From Desertivirga brevis (lineage in GTDB: Bacteria > Bacteroidota > Bacteroidia > Sphingobacteriales > Sphingobacteriaceae), in NCBI RefSeq assembly GCF_017355835.1, contig NZ_JAFEWF010000001.1:1736001-1800000 (forward strand): 64,000 nucleotides of DNA. Reading direction: 5' to 3'. The notes below the pieces were generated by a model. The model saw nothing but the letters and a program-made list of their open reading frames with translations. It had not been told where the DNA came from and searched no databases. The translations under genes were made by a program, and so were the position numbers. The stretch's first letter is position 1. Each line of letters begins with the position of its first letter. Below, piece after piece: positions 1 to 8,406 of the stretch.

Positions 1-424
1 GGCCTTCTATTCCGCGAATCCTTTTCAACAACACTATAGAGGCCGGAACTACAGCAAAAACAAGAGGGTTGCGCGCGCATTCTAACTTTTCATTGGCTAA
101 CTCCATACTTCTCTCTAAAATATTTAGAGAATTGTCTTTCATCACAGCTACCCCTCCCCTTTTGCATATGGAACTTTCCCGGTTACCTTTGCCTAGTTCC
201 GTAGGGTTATTTCCTGATAATATTGGCTCGAGGAAGGTTGAATATCTCCAAGAAACAAGGAGTATATGACGATGATTTTCTTCTTGCTTTATAAATTCGC
301 TGAGATACAAGGGGATGAGAAAATTCATGCAACAAATGGTCTTTCCACTGTATTCTAAATTATGCAATCGAAGTTCTCTAAAGATAGTTCGTGCTTTATT
401 TGTGAGCGTATCCTGATCTATCAT
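1..424 (-). CDS. Partial CDS of unknown function, cut by left edge
   Basis: An open frame runs leftward from ATG at 422-424 to the window edge with no stop (141 codons visible), so the C-terminus is missing. The visible protein starts MIDQDTLTNKARTIF and has a mixed hydrophobic stretch (LIPLYLSEFI) near residues 36-45. No family is recognised. The start is supported by a good promoter about 40 bp upstream, a TATATTTA -7 box at 462-469 and TTTTG at 488-492 (minus-strand sense), so the transcript would have a short leader of roughly 30 nt. The same operator-like palindrome controls the GH97 operon and a possible RNA gene nearby, which suggests co-regulation with carbohydrate genes. That link is an inference. 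Confidence 0.55.
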   Translation of the reverse strand, partial: MIDQDTLTNKARTIFRELRLHNLEYSGKTICCMNFLIPLYLSEFIKQEENHRHILLVSWRYSTFLEPILSGNNPTELGKGNRESSICKRGGVAVMKDNSLNILERSMELANEKLECARNPLVFAVVPASIVLLKRIRGIEG

Positions 425-461
425 ATTTTACTACAACAAATAATTAATAGTTCTCTTGCAG

Positions 462-500
462 TAAATATACAAACTAAAAGGTTTTAGCAAAAGGTTTTAG
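462..500 (-). promoter_or_regulatory. Promoter with palindromic operator CTAAAAGGTTTTAG
   Basis: Read on the minus strand, TTTTG (488-492) is followed by exactly 18 bp and then TATATTTA (462-469), matching the Bacteroidota -33/-7 pattern. The 18-bp spacer contains the perfect-arm palindrome CTAAAAGGTTTTAG (474-487). A second, nearly complete copy (CAAAAGGTTTTAG, 488-500) abuts it and overlaps the -33 element. A repressor bound here would block the promoter of the partial gene at 1-424. The same arrangement recurs at 651-680 and 4025-4055. Confidence 0.6.
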
Positions 501-530
501 TTGATTTTTTATTCATTATTCGTCCGTTAG

Positions 531-557
531 AAACAAAAAAGAGCACCGGGAGTGCTC
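531..557 (-). terminator. Rho-independent terminator
   Basis: On the minus strand the stem GAGCAC/GTGCTC with a 5-base loop (541-557) is followed by a six-base T run (positions 540-535). It ends transcription coming from the right, either the GH76 gene or the candidate small RNA that starts near 645. Confidence 0.75.
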
Positions 558-645
558 TGTAACCAATATAAATCTGACATGACTGGTGATGCCTGTTGCT
601 ATACACCTTTGTCAAATTGAAGAGTGTGACAATCCTTATAGGATA
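535..645 (-). ncRNA. Candidate small RNA of about 110 nt
   Basis: A complete minus-strand promoter (TTTG at 677-680, 18-bp spacer, TATATTTG at 651-658) lies 3' of the GH76 stop codon. It would start a transcript near 645 that ends at the strong terminator at 531-557. No convincing ORF lies between them. The transcript could fold: ATCCT/AGGAT around 630-643 and GTCA/TGAC around 611-630 are complementary. The alternative is that the promoter is inactive and this is only the 3' UTR of the GH76 gene. The segment just before the terminator contains ATTGGTTA, which recurs beside hairpins at 54627-54636 and 57475-57482. Confidence 0.4.
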
Positions 646-650
646 TAATA

Positions 651-680
651 CAAATATAAGAAGTAAAACCTTTTAGCAAA
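651..680 (-). promoter_or_regulatory. Second promoter with the shared operator
   Basis: In minus-strand sense TTTG (677-680) and TATATTTG (651-658) are 18 bp apart. The spacer holds the operator-like palindrome at 663-676 (GTAAAACCTTTTAG on the plus strand), one base off the perfect CTAAAA-NN-TTTTAG form. It faces the candidate small RNA at 535-645. Confidence 0.55.
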
Positions 681-730
681 GCTATTTTATTATTTTTTCA
701 TCATTTTGCAAGGGCTGGTTTCCTACTTCT

Positions 731-1807
731 TTATTTGCTTCTTAGCTGCTCGATGCGGGCATAAGTCTCTAACATACCTGCCTGATCGATCAAACGCTTG
801 TGATCTTTTGTACCTAACAGGTTTCTCCCGTCTCGCTCCTCTTTCCAAACCCTTTCAGCATCATCTATATAAAACTGGATCCAATCCCTATTTTTATCAA
901 TCTTATACAATTCTATATAACCTCTAAACATCACAGCGTTAAACCAGTATTCATTCGGAAGCTTATTGCCCTTGTAAAATCTTGCTTTACCAGCTGCTGC
1001 TATGGTTTGAGCTTCTTTCAAATATTTAACATCCCCTGTAAGCTGATACAGCAAGGCATTAGACTGCAGCATCGTGCCCGTATTGTAGGTATACGCTGCT
1101 TTGTCAATATTCCCTGAGGGGATCTTAATAGCATCGTAATAGATGCCTTCCGGAGCCCGCAAGTGCTTATTGGTCCAATCGTACAAGCTTAGGGCGGTAT
1201 TTAAATACTGCTTGTCCTTTGTCAACTTATATAGCTGAAGGGCTACCAATATTCCTGGTCCGTTTGAACAGGTATTTTTTGTTGTATAATCCTTCTCTTT
1301 CCAGTATAAACCACCTCCGGTAATAGTATCATGACCGGTCATCATAAACTTGTAAATCATCTTGGCGACATCTAGATATTTTTGTTTATGATTTCTGTTA
1401 TATGCGTCAAGATAAGCAATCGCTATCCATTGGTTATCATCATAAAAACGGCTGCTTAAACGTTCCTTTCGAACATAGTCCTGATACCCGGGTTCAGGCT
1501 TTTCATCATTGTAGTACTCGTCGATAGCACGCACAACGGGCGACATATAGTCTTTCCTGGGATTTAATTCTTCAAGCTCATTACTGGCCTGAATCAGTGC
1601 ACATAGAGGCCAAAGCCAGGAATGGGGATTTTCATTATGCTTTGGGTCGGTGGTTTCGAAGTACAGTCCTGTTTTTTCTTCACGAAATACCGTATTGATA
1701 TTATTATAAATCGTCTTAATCCTGTCATTGGATTTACTGGTTTGCGCTTTTGCAGACAAACATAGTGTGATCAGCAAGAATGCGTTTGCAATTAATTGAT
1801 TTATCAT
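731..1807 (-). CDS. GH76 family protein (alpha-1,6-mannanase-like)
   Basis: A 358-aa secreted protein with an N-terminal signal peptide ending in LSAKAQ. The (alpha/alpha)6-type sequence contains DDNQW near residue 125, the paired-Asp signature of GH76 enzymes. GTLQSNALLYQLTG-like segments and helical repeats (NALLYQL, GYIELYKI) also fit. Characterised GH76 enzymes are endo-alpha-1,6-mannanases acting on fungal mannans, and length is normal for the family. It lies 76 bp downstream of the GH97 gene on the same strand, and both probably come from the promoter at 4025-4055. A terminator follows at 531-557. Substrate is inferred from the family only; some Bacteroidota GH76-like proteins are uncharacterised. 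Confidence 0.85.
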   Translation of the reverse strand: MINQLIANAFLLITLCLSAKAQTSKSNDRIKTIYNNINTVFREEKTGLYFETTDPKHNENPHSWLWPLCALIQASNELEELNPRKDYMSPVVRAIDEYYNDEKPEPGYQDYVRKERLSSRFYDDNQWIAIAYLDAYNRNHKQKYLDVAKMIYKFMMTGHDTITGGGLYWKEKDYTTKNTCSNGPGILVALQLYKLTKDKQYLNTALSLYDWTNKHLRAPEGIYYDAIKIPSGNIDKAAYTYNTGTMLQSNALLYQLTGDVKYLKEAQTIAAAGKARFYKGNKLPNEYWFNAVMFRGYIELYKIDKNRDWIQFYIDDAERVWKEERDGRNLLGTKDHKRLIDQAGMLETYARIEQLRSK

Positions 1808-1883
1808 GGTTGTGTGTTATTTTAAATTTCTGTATTGAAATATAAGGTATGCTTGGATCAGGGAGACCAGTTGGCTAAACAGT

Positions 1884-3833
1884 TTACTTTCTTACTGTAA
1901 GTCTTGCAACCCAGCCTCCGCCAGTCGTCATACTTATTTTATGCTTTGTATCCCGTGTCACCTCAAGGCTCTCCATTTTAAAGTCCTTTGCATTCCTGTC
2001 TGCATTTATACCGTCCTTCCAAACGTCCATTTTATACCTTGCATTTCCCAGAAAGGACAGATCAAGTTCCAGGTCGCGTGCATTCCAGTCCGTCATTGCT
2101 CCAATGTACCAATCTCCATTTTTCGCCTGACGGGCAACTGCTACATAATCTCCCACCTTTGCATGTAACGGAACAGTCTTCACCCATTCAACCGGAACTG
2201 CAGAAATAAATTGCATACACTCTGGTTCCTTGTAGTAATGTGTAGGCAGGTCGCAAAGCATTTGAAGAGGACTTTCGAAAACCACGTACATTGCCATTTG
2301 ATTACAACGGGTCCCCAGGGTCATGGGTTCTCCTCCTACTGCAGCGAATGCATTTTTCTGGACATTCAACATCCCCCCTGGTGTAAAATCCATTGGTCCT
2401 GCAACCATGCGGGTGAACGGCAGGGTTGTGGTATGCTCTGGATCAATAGCTCCTGTGAACTTGCTTATTTCATTGCCGAAAACCCCTTCTGAGGTTAATA
2501 CATTTGGGTAAGTTCTGATCCATCCAGTTGGCTTATAAGCACCATGAAAATCTACCATCATCTTTCTTGCTGCCGCCGCCCGGGATACTTTCTCATAATA
2601 ATTCACCATATCCTGATCGTCCCGTTGCATGAAATCAACTTTGATACCCTTGATCCCCCACTTTGCAAATTGATCCAGCGCTATGTCTAACTGCTTATCG
2701 AGAACAAGCCAGCTCGTCCAGAGGATTAGATTAACATTCTTGCTTTTTGCGTATTTCGCCAGTTCCTCTACATTAATGTCTGGCGACTGTTTTAACAGGT
2801 CCCGCGTATCGCACCAGCCTTCATCGAGGAGGACATATTCAATCTTATTTTTAGATGCAAAGTCAATGTAATATTTATAAGTATCGTTATTAATGCCCGC
2901 CCGGAAATCCACCCCGTAGATATTATTATAATGCCACCAATCCCACTGTACTTTCCCAGGCTTCACCCAACTAAAATCTCCAGTTGAAGGTTTTGCAAGC
3001 TGATAAACCAATTGATTGGTTAATAATCCTTTATCTTCCCTTTCGATCATAATGATCCGCCATGGAAATGACTGCTTCCCATTAATTTTTGCAATATAAT
3101 CCTCTCTGCTATTCACATTTTCATCGCGGTCACTTGTCACAGCTTTTTTCTTCGGATAATTCGGAAAAACTGCCTGAACCTCACCATTTCCTTTTCCACG
3201 GAGCCACATGCCTGCATAGTTGAACAAATTGGATTCGGTTAAAAGAACCTTTGTCCCCTTAACTTCGAAAAGTGCAGGCAAACTGGCTAGCTTATTAGCG
3301 TCTATGCTATCAATCCTATAATTTTTGTACGTTCGTTCATTGTGCGAATAAAAACTGTCTTCCTGTGGATACCAGGATCTACCATTCTTATCAAAAGAAA
3401 ATACAGCCTTCTCATCCAGCACCTTATAACTACCATTCTTATTGCTGATCCAATGCCACGCTACTCCATTATTATATACTCTCCACTGTAGGGACAAACT
3501 ATTACTAAAGTCAATTTGCAACTGGTTATAGTTGTCTTGAATGGAATTGCTTTTTTGATAGATAACCGCTTGTAAAACATCATTCCTTGCGCTTGTTGCA
3601 CTTTTTGCAACTTTCCAGCCCCTGGTTTTGTCGCCATCTGTCTTTAACTCGATTTCGGATTTAGAAATTAATTCCTCTGCATCTAATTGAACAGAATAAG
3701 AAATAGATTCCCCTATTGAGATATTAAGGCTAACAGTCTTATCGGGAGACAACAGCAGATATTTCTTTTGAGCGAATACTCCCGCCAGGCCCAAAAACAT
3801 TAAGGAAGCTGTTAGTGTGTGTTTAAGAAACAT
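1884..3833 (-). CDS. GH97 family glycoside hydrolase (alpha-galactosidase/alpha-glucosidase)
   Basis: A secreted GH97 enzyme. The frame is open up to 3950, but I choose ATG at 3833 because it gives a proper signal peptide (MFLKHTLTASLMFLGLAGVFAQ); the upstream 39 codons look like leader. Family features are an N-terminal beta-sandwich, a TIM barrel with EYVLLDEGWCD, KGIKVDFMQRDDQ and LTSEGVFGNE, and a C-terminal beta domain. The Asp in KVDFM is the position that serves as nucleophile in the retaining GH97 subgroup (alpha-galactosidase type), in contrast to the inverting SusB type, so alpha-galactosidase is the better guess. Mature length of about 630 residues is normal. It is first in an operon with GH76 and has an operator-containing promoter at 4025-4055. 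Confidence 0.85.
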   Translation of the reverse strand: MFLKHTLTASLMFLGLAGVFAQKKYLLLSPDKTVSLNISIGESISYSVQLDAEELISKSEIELKTDGDKTRGWKVAKSATSARNDVLQAVIYQKSNSIQDNYNQLQIDFSNSLSLQWRVYNNGVAWHWISNKNGSYKVLDEKAVFSFDKNGRSWYPQEDSFYSHNERTYKNYRIDSIDANKLASLPALFEVKGTKVLLTESNLFNYAGMWLRGKGNGEVQAVFPNYPKKKAVTSDRDENVNSREDYIAKINGKQSFPWRIIMIEREDKGLLTNQLVYQLAKPSTGDFSWVKPGKVQWDWWHYNNIYGVDFRAGINNDTYKYYIDFASKNKIEYVLLDEGWCDTRDLLKQSPDINVEELAKYAKSKNVNLILWTSWLVLDKQLDIALDQFAKWGIKGIKVDFMQRDDQDMVNYYEKVSRAAAARKMMVDFHGAYKPTGWIRTYPNVLTSEGVFGNEISKFTGAIDPEHTTTLPFTRMVAGPMDFTPGGMLNVQKNAFAAVGGEPMTLGTRCNQMAMYVVFESPLQMLCDLPTHYYKEPECMQFISAVPVEWVKTVPLHAKVGDYVAVARQAKNGDWYIGAMTDWNARDLELDLSFLGNARYKMDVWKDGINADRNAKDFKMESLEVTRDTKHKISMTTGGGWVARLTVRK

Positions 3834-4024
3834 ATTTACAATTATCTTCTTTGTGTTATTTCTTCTATGTAAGATGGCGAATTCCTTCTTCCAAGAATTT
3901 ATAAGAGATGACAGGATAATAACAATGTCGGAAAGGAGTGTAACTGACATGGGTGATAGACTGACATTTTTTATTTAGTTAGTTAGTTCGAAAATCAGGT
4001 TTATAATATCTGCAAAACGTGAGT

Positions 4025-4055
4025 CAAAATTAGCAACTAAAATGATTTAGCAAAA
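4025..4055 (-). promoter_or_regulatory. GH97-GH76 operon promoter with the shared operator
   Basis: In minus-strand sense TTTTG (4051-4055), an 18-bp spacer and TAATTTTG (4025-4032) form a near-consensus Bacteroidota promoter. The spacer contains CTAAAATGATTTAG (4037-4050), matching the palindrome in the promoters at 462-500 and 651-680 in the same position. Predicted transcription starts about 185 nt upstream of the chosen GH97 start, giving an unusually long leader. Confidence 0.6.
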
Positions 4056-4160
4056 TATATTTTTAAAACCTTAATTCGCTTGTATTCTATTTTTCCCTAA
4101 CTGCTTAAGGATGGATTTCAGGGAACGTAAATCCTTTTCCACAATCTTTCTTATATAAAC

Positions 4161-4179
4161 AGCGTTAACGCTATCTTTG
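4161..4179 (+). promoter_or_regulatory. Palindrome overlapping a -7 box, nearly leaderless
   Basis: AGCGTTAACGCT (4161-4172) is a perfect 12-bp palindrome whose last base is the first base of a TATCTTTG -7 element (4172-4179). The ATG of the next gene is at 4188, so the predicted mRNA has a leader of only a few bases. The palindrome is well placed to be a repressor site; LacI-family cores are similar, but no regulator gene is adjacent. Confidence 0.45.
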
Positions 4180-4187
4180 CTGGATAT

Positions 4188-4418
4188 ATGGGACTACCGC
4201 AGAGAATCACTTTTAATGACGTTGACTATAACTTTACAGTTGCTAATACTGAGCCTATAACAAAAGCCACAGTAAAGATTCCAATTGTTATAAATGGAGA
4301 AACTGTTGAACTTATCAAAGACTCTAAAGGTTGGATCACCAGTTCTGAATCATCTACTGTCAGCCCCTCGCTCGCACAGGCTATAGGAAGGGCTATTGAA
4401 TTGCGATTTAGATTGTAA
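4188..4418 (+). CDS. Small hypothetical protein (76 aa)
   Basis: No family is recognised. The 76-residue product starts MGLPQRITFNDVDYNF, lacks a signal peptide or membrane segment, and looks like a small soluble beta-rich domain followed by a C-terminal helix (SLAQAIGRAIELRF). Support for it being real is a Bacteroidota -7 element (TATCTTTG, 4172-4179) just upstream and a natural, protein-like composition. It stands alone, divergent from the GH97 operon; the M28 peptidase follows 206 bp later on the same strand, with nothing notable between them. Confidence 0.6.
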   Translation: MGLPQRITFNDVDYNFTVANTEPITKATVKIPIVINGETVELIKDSKGWITSSESSTVSPSLAQAIGRAIELRFRL

Positions 4419-4624
4419 ATAAGGAGATAAGTCTTGTTTATCTTCCCTCCTTGCCTTCGGTTTAGCCGGGCAATGGATTACACTATTCCCTCACATTTGA
4501 ACCGAAACTCCCTCCAACTACTCGAGAGAACCCGCATCCTGTAGGATTATGCAAGACTAGTGCATGATTTCACCATAGAATTTCCGGCTATTTCGGTAGT
4601 TTTATTGCGTTTATTGAGCTTGTT

Positions 4625-6001
4625 ATGAGAAATTTCCTAATGGCGGCTTTGTTCGCCCTCTCCATTCCGGTATCTGCCCAACAGCAAAAGAACGACTCGT
4701 TAGCCCTAAGAAGTTTATCGACCGAAGTTCTGACCCATAGTAAGGCATATGCTAATTTAAGGGAACTTACCAAAACAATTGGGGGCCGATTGGCCGGCTC
4801 TCCCCAGATGGTAAAAGCAGAGCAATGGGCGGAAAGAGTATTAGGAGATGCTGGGGCGGATACAGTGTACAAGCAAGTCTGCCAGGTACCTCATTGGGTA
4901 AGGGGCGCAAAGGAAGAAGTCCGTATTATTTCCCGCCGCGGCGATAAACCAATAAAACTTAATGCATTGGCCCTCGGGAACTCGGTGGGTAGCGGAGCCT
5001 CGGGTGTTACAGCCCAGGTGATAGAAGTGGCTTCATTTGAAGACCTGGATTCAAAAAAGGAACAGGTGAAAGGCAAGATCGTATTTTTTAATTATCATTT
5101 CCGTCCTGAATTTATCCGCACCTTTGAATCGTACGGTGATGCAGTGAAATATCGGGGACAAGGAGCCAGCAGAGCTGCAAAGTATGGGGCTTTGGCTGTT
5201 ATAGTCCGTTCTATGACTCATGGTGCAAATAACTTACCTCATACAGGTTCTCTGCGTTATGACGATGCATATGCCAAGATCCCAGCAGTAGCTATCGGAC
5301 TGGAAGATGCAGATCTTTTAAGCAAATCGCTTAAGGTTGAAAAGGAAGTTAAGATTTACCTGCGCACCAATTGTAAAATGTTACCGGATACAACAGGGCA
5401 TAATGTGATTGGCGAAATTCGCGGCACCGATTTCCCCGATCAGATCATAACCGTTGGCGGGCACCTGGATTCCTGGGACGTTAATGAAGGTGCTCATGAT
5501 GACGGGGCCGGTTGTGTTCAGGCAATTGAGGTGCTTCGGGCGTTCAAGGCATTAGGCATTAAACCGAAGCGGACAATACGTGTTGTCATGTTCGCTAACG
5601 AGGAGAATGGCGCCCGTGGCGGAATTAGATACGCCGAACTTGCAAAAATTAAAGCAGAAAAGCATGTTTTCGCACTCGAGAGTGATGCCGGTGGTTTTAC
5701 GCCACGCGGTTTCGGTTTTACAATGCCAGCAGATAAGCAAGCCAAGATCATATCCTGGGCCCCTTTATTTCGCCCTTATGATGTATATGATTTCAGCACT
5801 CAGGGCGGTGGGGTTGACGTAGGAAAACTTTATGAAGCTATCGGCACCCCAATTGGAGAACTATTACCAGACTCCCAGCGTTATTTTGACCTTCATCATG
5901 CCGCGAACGACACGTTTGAAACTGTTAACAAGAGAGAACTTGAGCTTGGCGCATTCTCAATGGCAGGCTTGATTTATTTGATAGACAAGTACGGGCTTTA
6001 A
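4625..6001 (+). CDS. Secreted M28 family metallopeptidase (aminopeptidase type)
   Basis: A 458-aa protein with a signal peptide (MRNFLMAALFALSIPVSAQ). An inserted PA-like domain (about residues 115-240) is followed by the co-catalytic di-zinc peptidase domain. The expected ligands and catalytic residues are visible: H280 in GGHLDSWD, D292 in AHDDGAG, the E326/E327 pair in NEENG, D354 in ESDAGG and H424/H425 in LHHAAND. Family members remove N-terminal residues from peptides, or act as carboxypeptidase Q-like dipeptidases. It probably acts in the periplasm or outside the cell. It is monocistronic. Confidence 0.9.
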   Translation: MRNFLMAALFALSIPVSAQQQKNDSLALRSLSTEVLTHSKAYANLRELTKTIGGRLAGSPQMVKAEQWAERVLGDAGADTVYKQVCQVPHWVRGAKEEVRIISRRGDKPIKLNALALGNSVGSGASGVTAQVIEVASFEDLDSKKEQVKGKIVFFNYHFRPEFIRTFESYGDAVKYRGQGASRAAKYGALAVIVRSMTHGANNLPHTGSLRYDDAYAKIPAVAIGLEDADLLSKSLKVEKEVKIYLRTNCKMLPDTTGHNVIGEIRGTDFPDQIITVGGHLDSWDVNEGAHDDGAGCVQAIEVLRAFKALGIKPKRTIRVVMFANEENGARGGIRYAELAKIKAEKHVFALESDAGGFTPRGFGFTMPADKQAKIISWAPLFRPYDVYDFSTQGGGVDVGKLYEAIGTPIGELLPDSQRYFDLHHAANDTFETVNKRELELGAFSMAGLIYLIDKYGL

Positions 6002-6428
6002 ATTACTAAAGCCTATACTTACCTTCCCCTTTCCCTTTAGAACATATAGGTAGGCTAATACCCAACGCCGACTAAACCGAGAGGCCATTCAGATGCTTCT
6101 CCCCCTTCAATCTCAACAATTTATTAAACTGTTCCTGTCGGTATATATTTTATGTACCAGCACCTGATGGCATTGTCGTAAATCAAATTTCTTAGCCCTC
6201 ATATACTGTCTTAAACCAAGTATAAGTAAGCCACAAATTTGGAATTATACTTTTGCTTTCATTTATACTTTATATAAAATACATAAGCAATATTTATAAA
6301 AAGTCCTTCGAACGGCTGCGAAAACGAGGAAAAACCCGTAAATAAAGATTGTTTATACATATCATTAGAAACATAAATAATTACTTATGTGACCTATTCC
6401 TCTTATTTGCTTCAAATAAAAAGCAATT
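6002..6428. other. Intergenic region, AT-rich, no gene seen
   Basis: This 427-bp gap between the M28 gene and the DabBA operon has no plausible ORF. A weak imperfect inverted repeat just after the M28 stop (AGCCTA near 6009, TAGGCT near 6052) could help termination. ACATAA/TTATGT form a small dyad around 6370-6390, upstream of the 6429 gene. No clear TAnnTTTG box was found. Confidence 0.4.
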
Positions 6429-6728
6429 ATGGAAATTATCGAACAAAATCACATCCAAAAACAGACTCAGTGCATGCTTATCAACGGACAATTTTCTGCA
6501 AATGATGCATTAGAAATTATGAAAAACCTAATCAATGGAAAAATCAATTTCCATAATCTGAAGAACTTTAGTTCGCAGGTAAGGTTTGGACAAGCCGATG
6601 AACATTCTTTAAAGCGAATGGAAGAGCTTAGAGAGCAACTTCATTCTATAACGCAGCTTGTGAACCACTGCCGGGAACAGGGGAAAACTCTACAGATTCA
6701 ATCAACAATTTCTATCGAGGTTATCTAA
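6429..6728 (+). CDS. Small conserved-type hypothetical protein leading the dab operon
   Basis: A 99-residue soluble protein without a signal peptide. It has an N-terminal strand-like part, an ALEIMKNLINGKINFH segment, then a charged helix (about 55-85: EHSLKRMEELREQLHSITQ) and a final beta strand. It resembles small uncharacterised Bacteroidota proteins with the LI(N)xKIxFH pattern; that is pattern memory, not a search. It ends 19 bp before dabB on the same strand, so it is probably co-transcribed. A role in the uptake system would be guesswork. The ATG at 6429 is the first in frame. Confidence 0.65.
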   Translation: MEIIEQNHIQKQTQCMLINGQFSANDALEIMKNLINGKINFHNLKNFSSQVRFGQADEHSLKRMEELREQLHSITQLVNHCREQGKTLQIQSTISIEVI

Positions 6729-6747
6729 AGATTAAAATACTAAAGCT

Positions 6748-8406
6748 ATGAATGAGACTCTACTCACTTTAATACTTCTTGCGTCCCCGGCTTTGTTATT
6801 AACAGCTGCCTTTGCGGCGAAACTTCTGCCTCAATCATCTATTGTTTTAGTTAAAAAGCTAAGCCTTGCTGCATCTGCAGTAAGCATTGTGATTGCCCTA
6901 ACAGCTTGCGCTATCTTAGTAAATTATCAATTGGCCGAAAGCTCCTTTATAGGAATAAATGGACTCGGGTTTAGTTTACGTTTAGATGCAATCAGCGTTA
7001 CCATGTCGCTAATGATTGCCCTTATAAGTTTTATAGTAGTTAAATTCAGTTGTAATTATCTCGATGGGGATCCTGGACAAAATGTATTCCTGGAGCGTCT
7101 GACTGTTACAATTGCCTCTGTTCAGCTGCTGGTTCTTTCAGGAAATTTGGCTATCCTCTTTATTGCATGGGTGCTCACCAGTATCGCCCTCCAACGACTG
7201 CTTCTTTTTTATCCCGATAGACCAGGTGCTATTATTGCATCCCGTAAAAAATTCATTGTTGTCCGGTTGGCTGATGCTTGCCTGGCGGCTGCAATTATTC
7301 TTTTGTACAAGCATTTCGGCACAGGCAACCTGCAGCTGATTTTCCAGCAGATCCGCTCTTCCCTTCCATCAAATTCTTTACCGGCAGAATTAGAAGCAGC
7401 AGCTTTATTCCTGGCCTTCGCAGCTATACTAAAATCTGCCCAGTTCCCTACACATGGCTGGCTCCTAGAGGTAATGGAAACGCCAACACCCGTCTCTGCC
7501 CTGCTACATGCGGGACTTTTAAATGCCGGTCCACTGTTAATCATTCGGATGGCCTTTTTAATGGATGCAAGCACCTATGCGTCGTTGTTACTAATTGCTG
7601 TTGGAGGATTTACGGCCCTTTTTGCTTCCGCAGCTTTTCTTACACAAACTTCCATAAAAACAGCCTTAAGCTATTCCAGCATTGCTCATATGGGATTCAG
7701 CTTAATGGTTTGCGGCTTAGGCGTTTTTCCAGCAGCAATGCTTCACCTGGTTGCGCATTCATTTTATAAAGCACATGCCTTTCTTTCATCTGGTAGTGTG
7801 ATAGATGTGATACGAGGCGCTAAAGTTACGCAATTAAAAAGAAGGGGGAAGCCAGTACTCATTATCGCCGGAATCATTCTCACGGGCTTAATATATAACG
7901 GGATGGCCTATTTGATGAACGTTCATCCTGCTAACGATTTGTCTACTTTCGCTATTGGAGCTATTATGGTAATGAGCCTTACAAGGATTTTCACCACTGT
8001 TACAGATTCTGATGCCAGCCTGTTTCTGATGCTGCGTGCCTCTGCTTTAGCTTTGCTAACCACAACTTCCTTTTTCATTCTTGAGTCACTTAGCAGTGCA
8101 GCTCTATCCGCACAGATTCCCTCAATGCCTCATAATAGTTTTATAAAGGAGGTTTTCATTTACATGGTACTGTTGAGCTTTACCCTGACAATGCTGATCC
8201 AGATAATTGCTCCTTTAGTCCCCGAAGGGAAATTCACAAGGGCAATGGCTGTTCACCTTAGGAACGGTTTTTATATGAATACCTATTTCGACAAAATTAT
8301 TGGAGCCTTGAGCATATTTTCAACTTCTTCAAAATCCGAGCACCAAACTGTATCTGAGCCTAGAAAAAGTGGATCGGAACCTGCCAAGTATATGATTTTT
8401 GAGTAG
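6748..8406 (+). CDS. dabB: DabB-like NuoL-family membrane subunit of the inorganic-carbon pump
   Basis: A 552-aa, very hydrophobic protein of the proton-conducting antiporter family (NuoL/MrpA-like) with about 13-14 membrane segments. Diagnostic stretches are KSAQFPTHGWLLEVMETPTP, SALLHAGLLNAGPL and TALSYSSIAHMGF, which carry the charged residues of the family's proton half-channels. The gene is followed by a DUF2309 (DabA) gene rather than by Complex I subunits, which identifies it as DabB of the DAB energy-coupled CO2/bicarbonate uptake complex. DabB is thought to use the proton gradient to drive the DabA site. It lies in the cytoplasmic membrane, with a 19-bp gap from the 99-aa gene. Confidence 0.85.
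   Translation: MNETLLTLILLASPALLLTAAFAAKLLPQSSIVLVKKLSLAASAVSIVIALTACAILVNYQLAESSFIGINGLGFSLRLDAISVTMSLMIALISFIVVKFSCNYLDGDPGQNVFLERLTVTIASVQLLVLSGNLAILFIAWVLTSIALQRLLLFYPDRPGAIIASRKKFIVVRLADACLAAAIILLYKHFGTGNLQLIFQQIRSSLPSNSLPAELEAAALFLAFAAILKSAQFPTHGWLLEVMETPTPVSALLHAGLLNAGPLLIIRMAFLMDASTYASLLLIAVGGFTALFASAAFLTQTSIKTALSYSSIAHMGFSLMVCGLGVFPAAMLHLVAHSFYKAHAFLSSGSVIDVIRGAKVTQLKRRGKPVLIIAGIILTGLIYNGMAYLMNVHPANDLSTFAIGAIMVMSLTRIFTTVTDSDASLFLMLRASALALLTTTSFFILESLSSAALSAQIPSMPHNSFIKEVFIYMVLLSFTLTMLIQIIAPLVPEGKFTRAMAVHLRNGFYMNTYFDKIIGALSIFSTSSKSEHQTVSEPRKSGSEPAKYMIFE

Noticed and set aside
7278..7769. 163-codon plus-strand ORF
   Set aside because: A second frame inside dabB; low-complexity, not protein-like.
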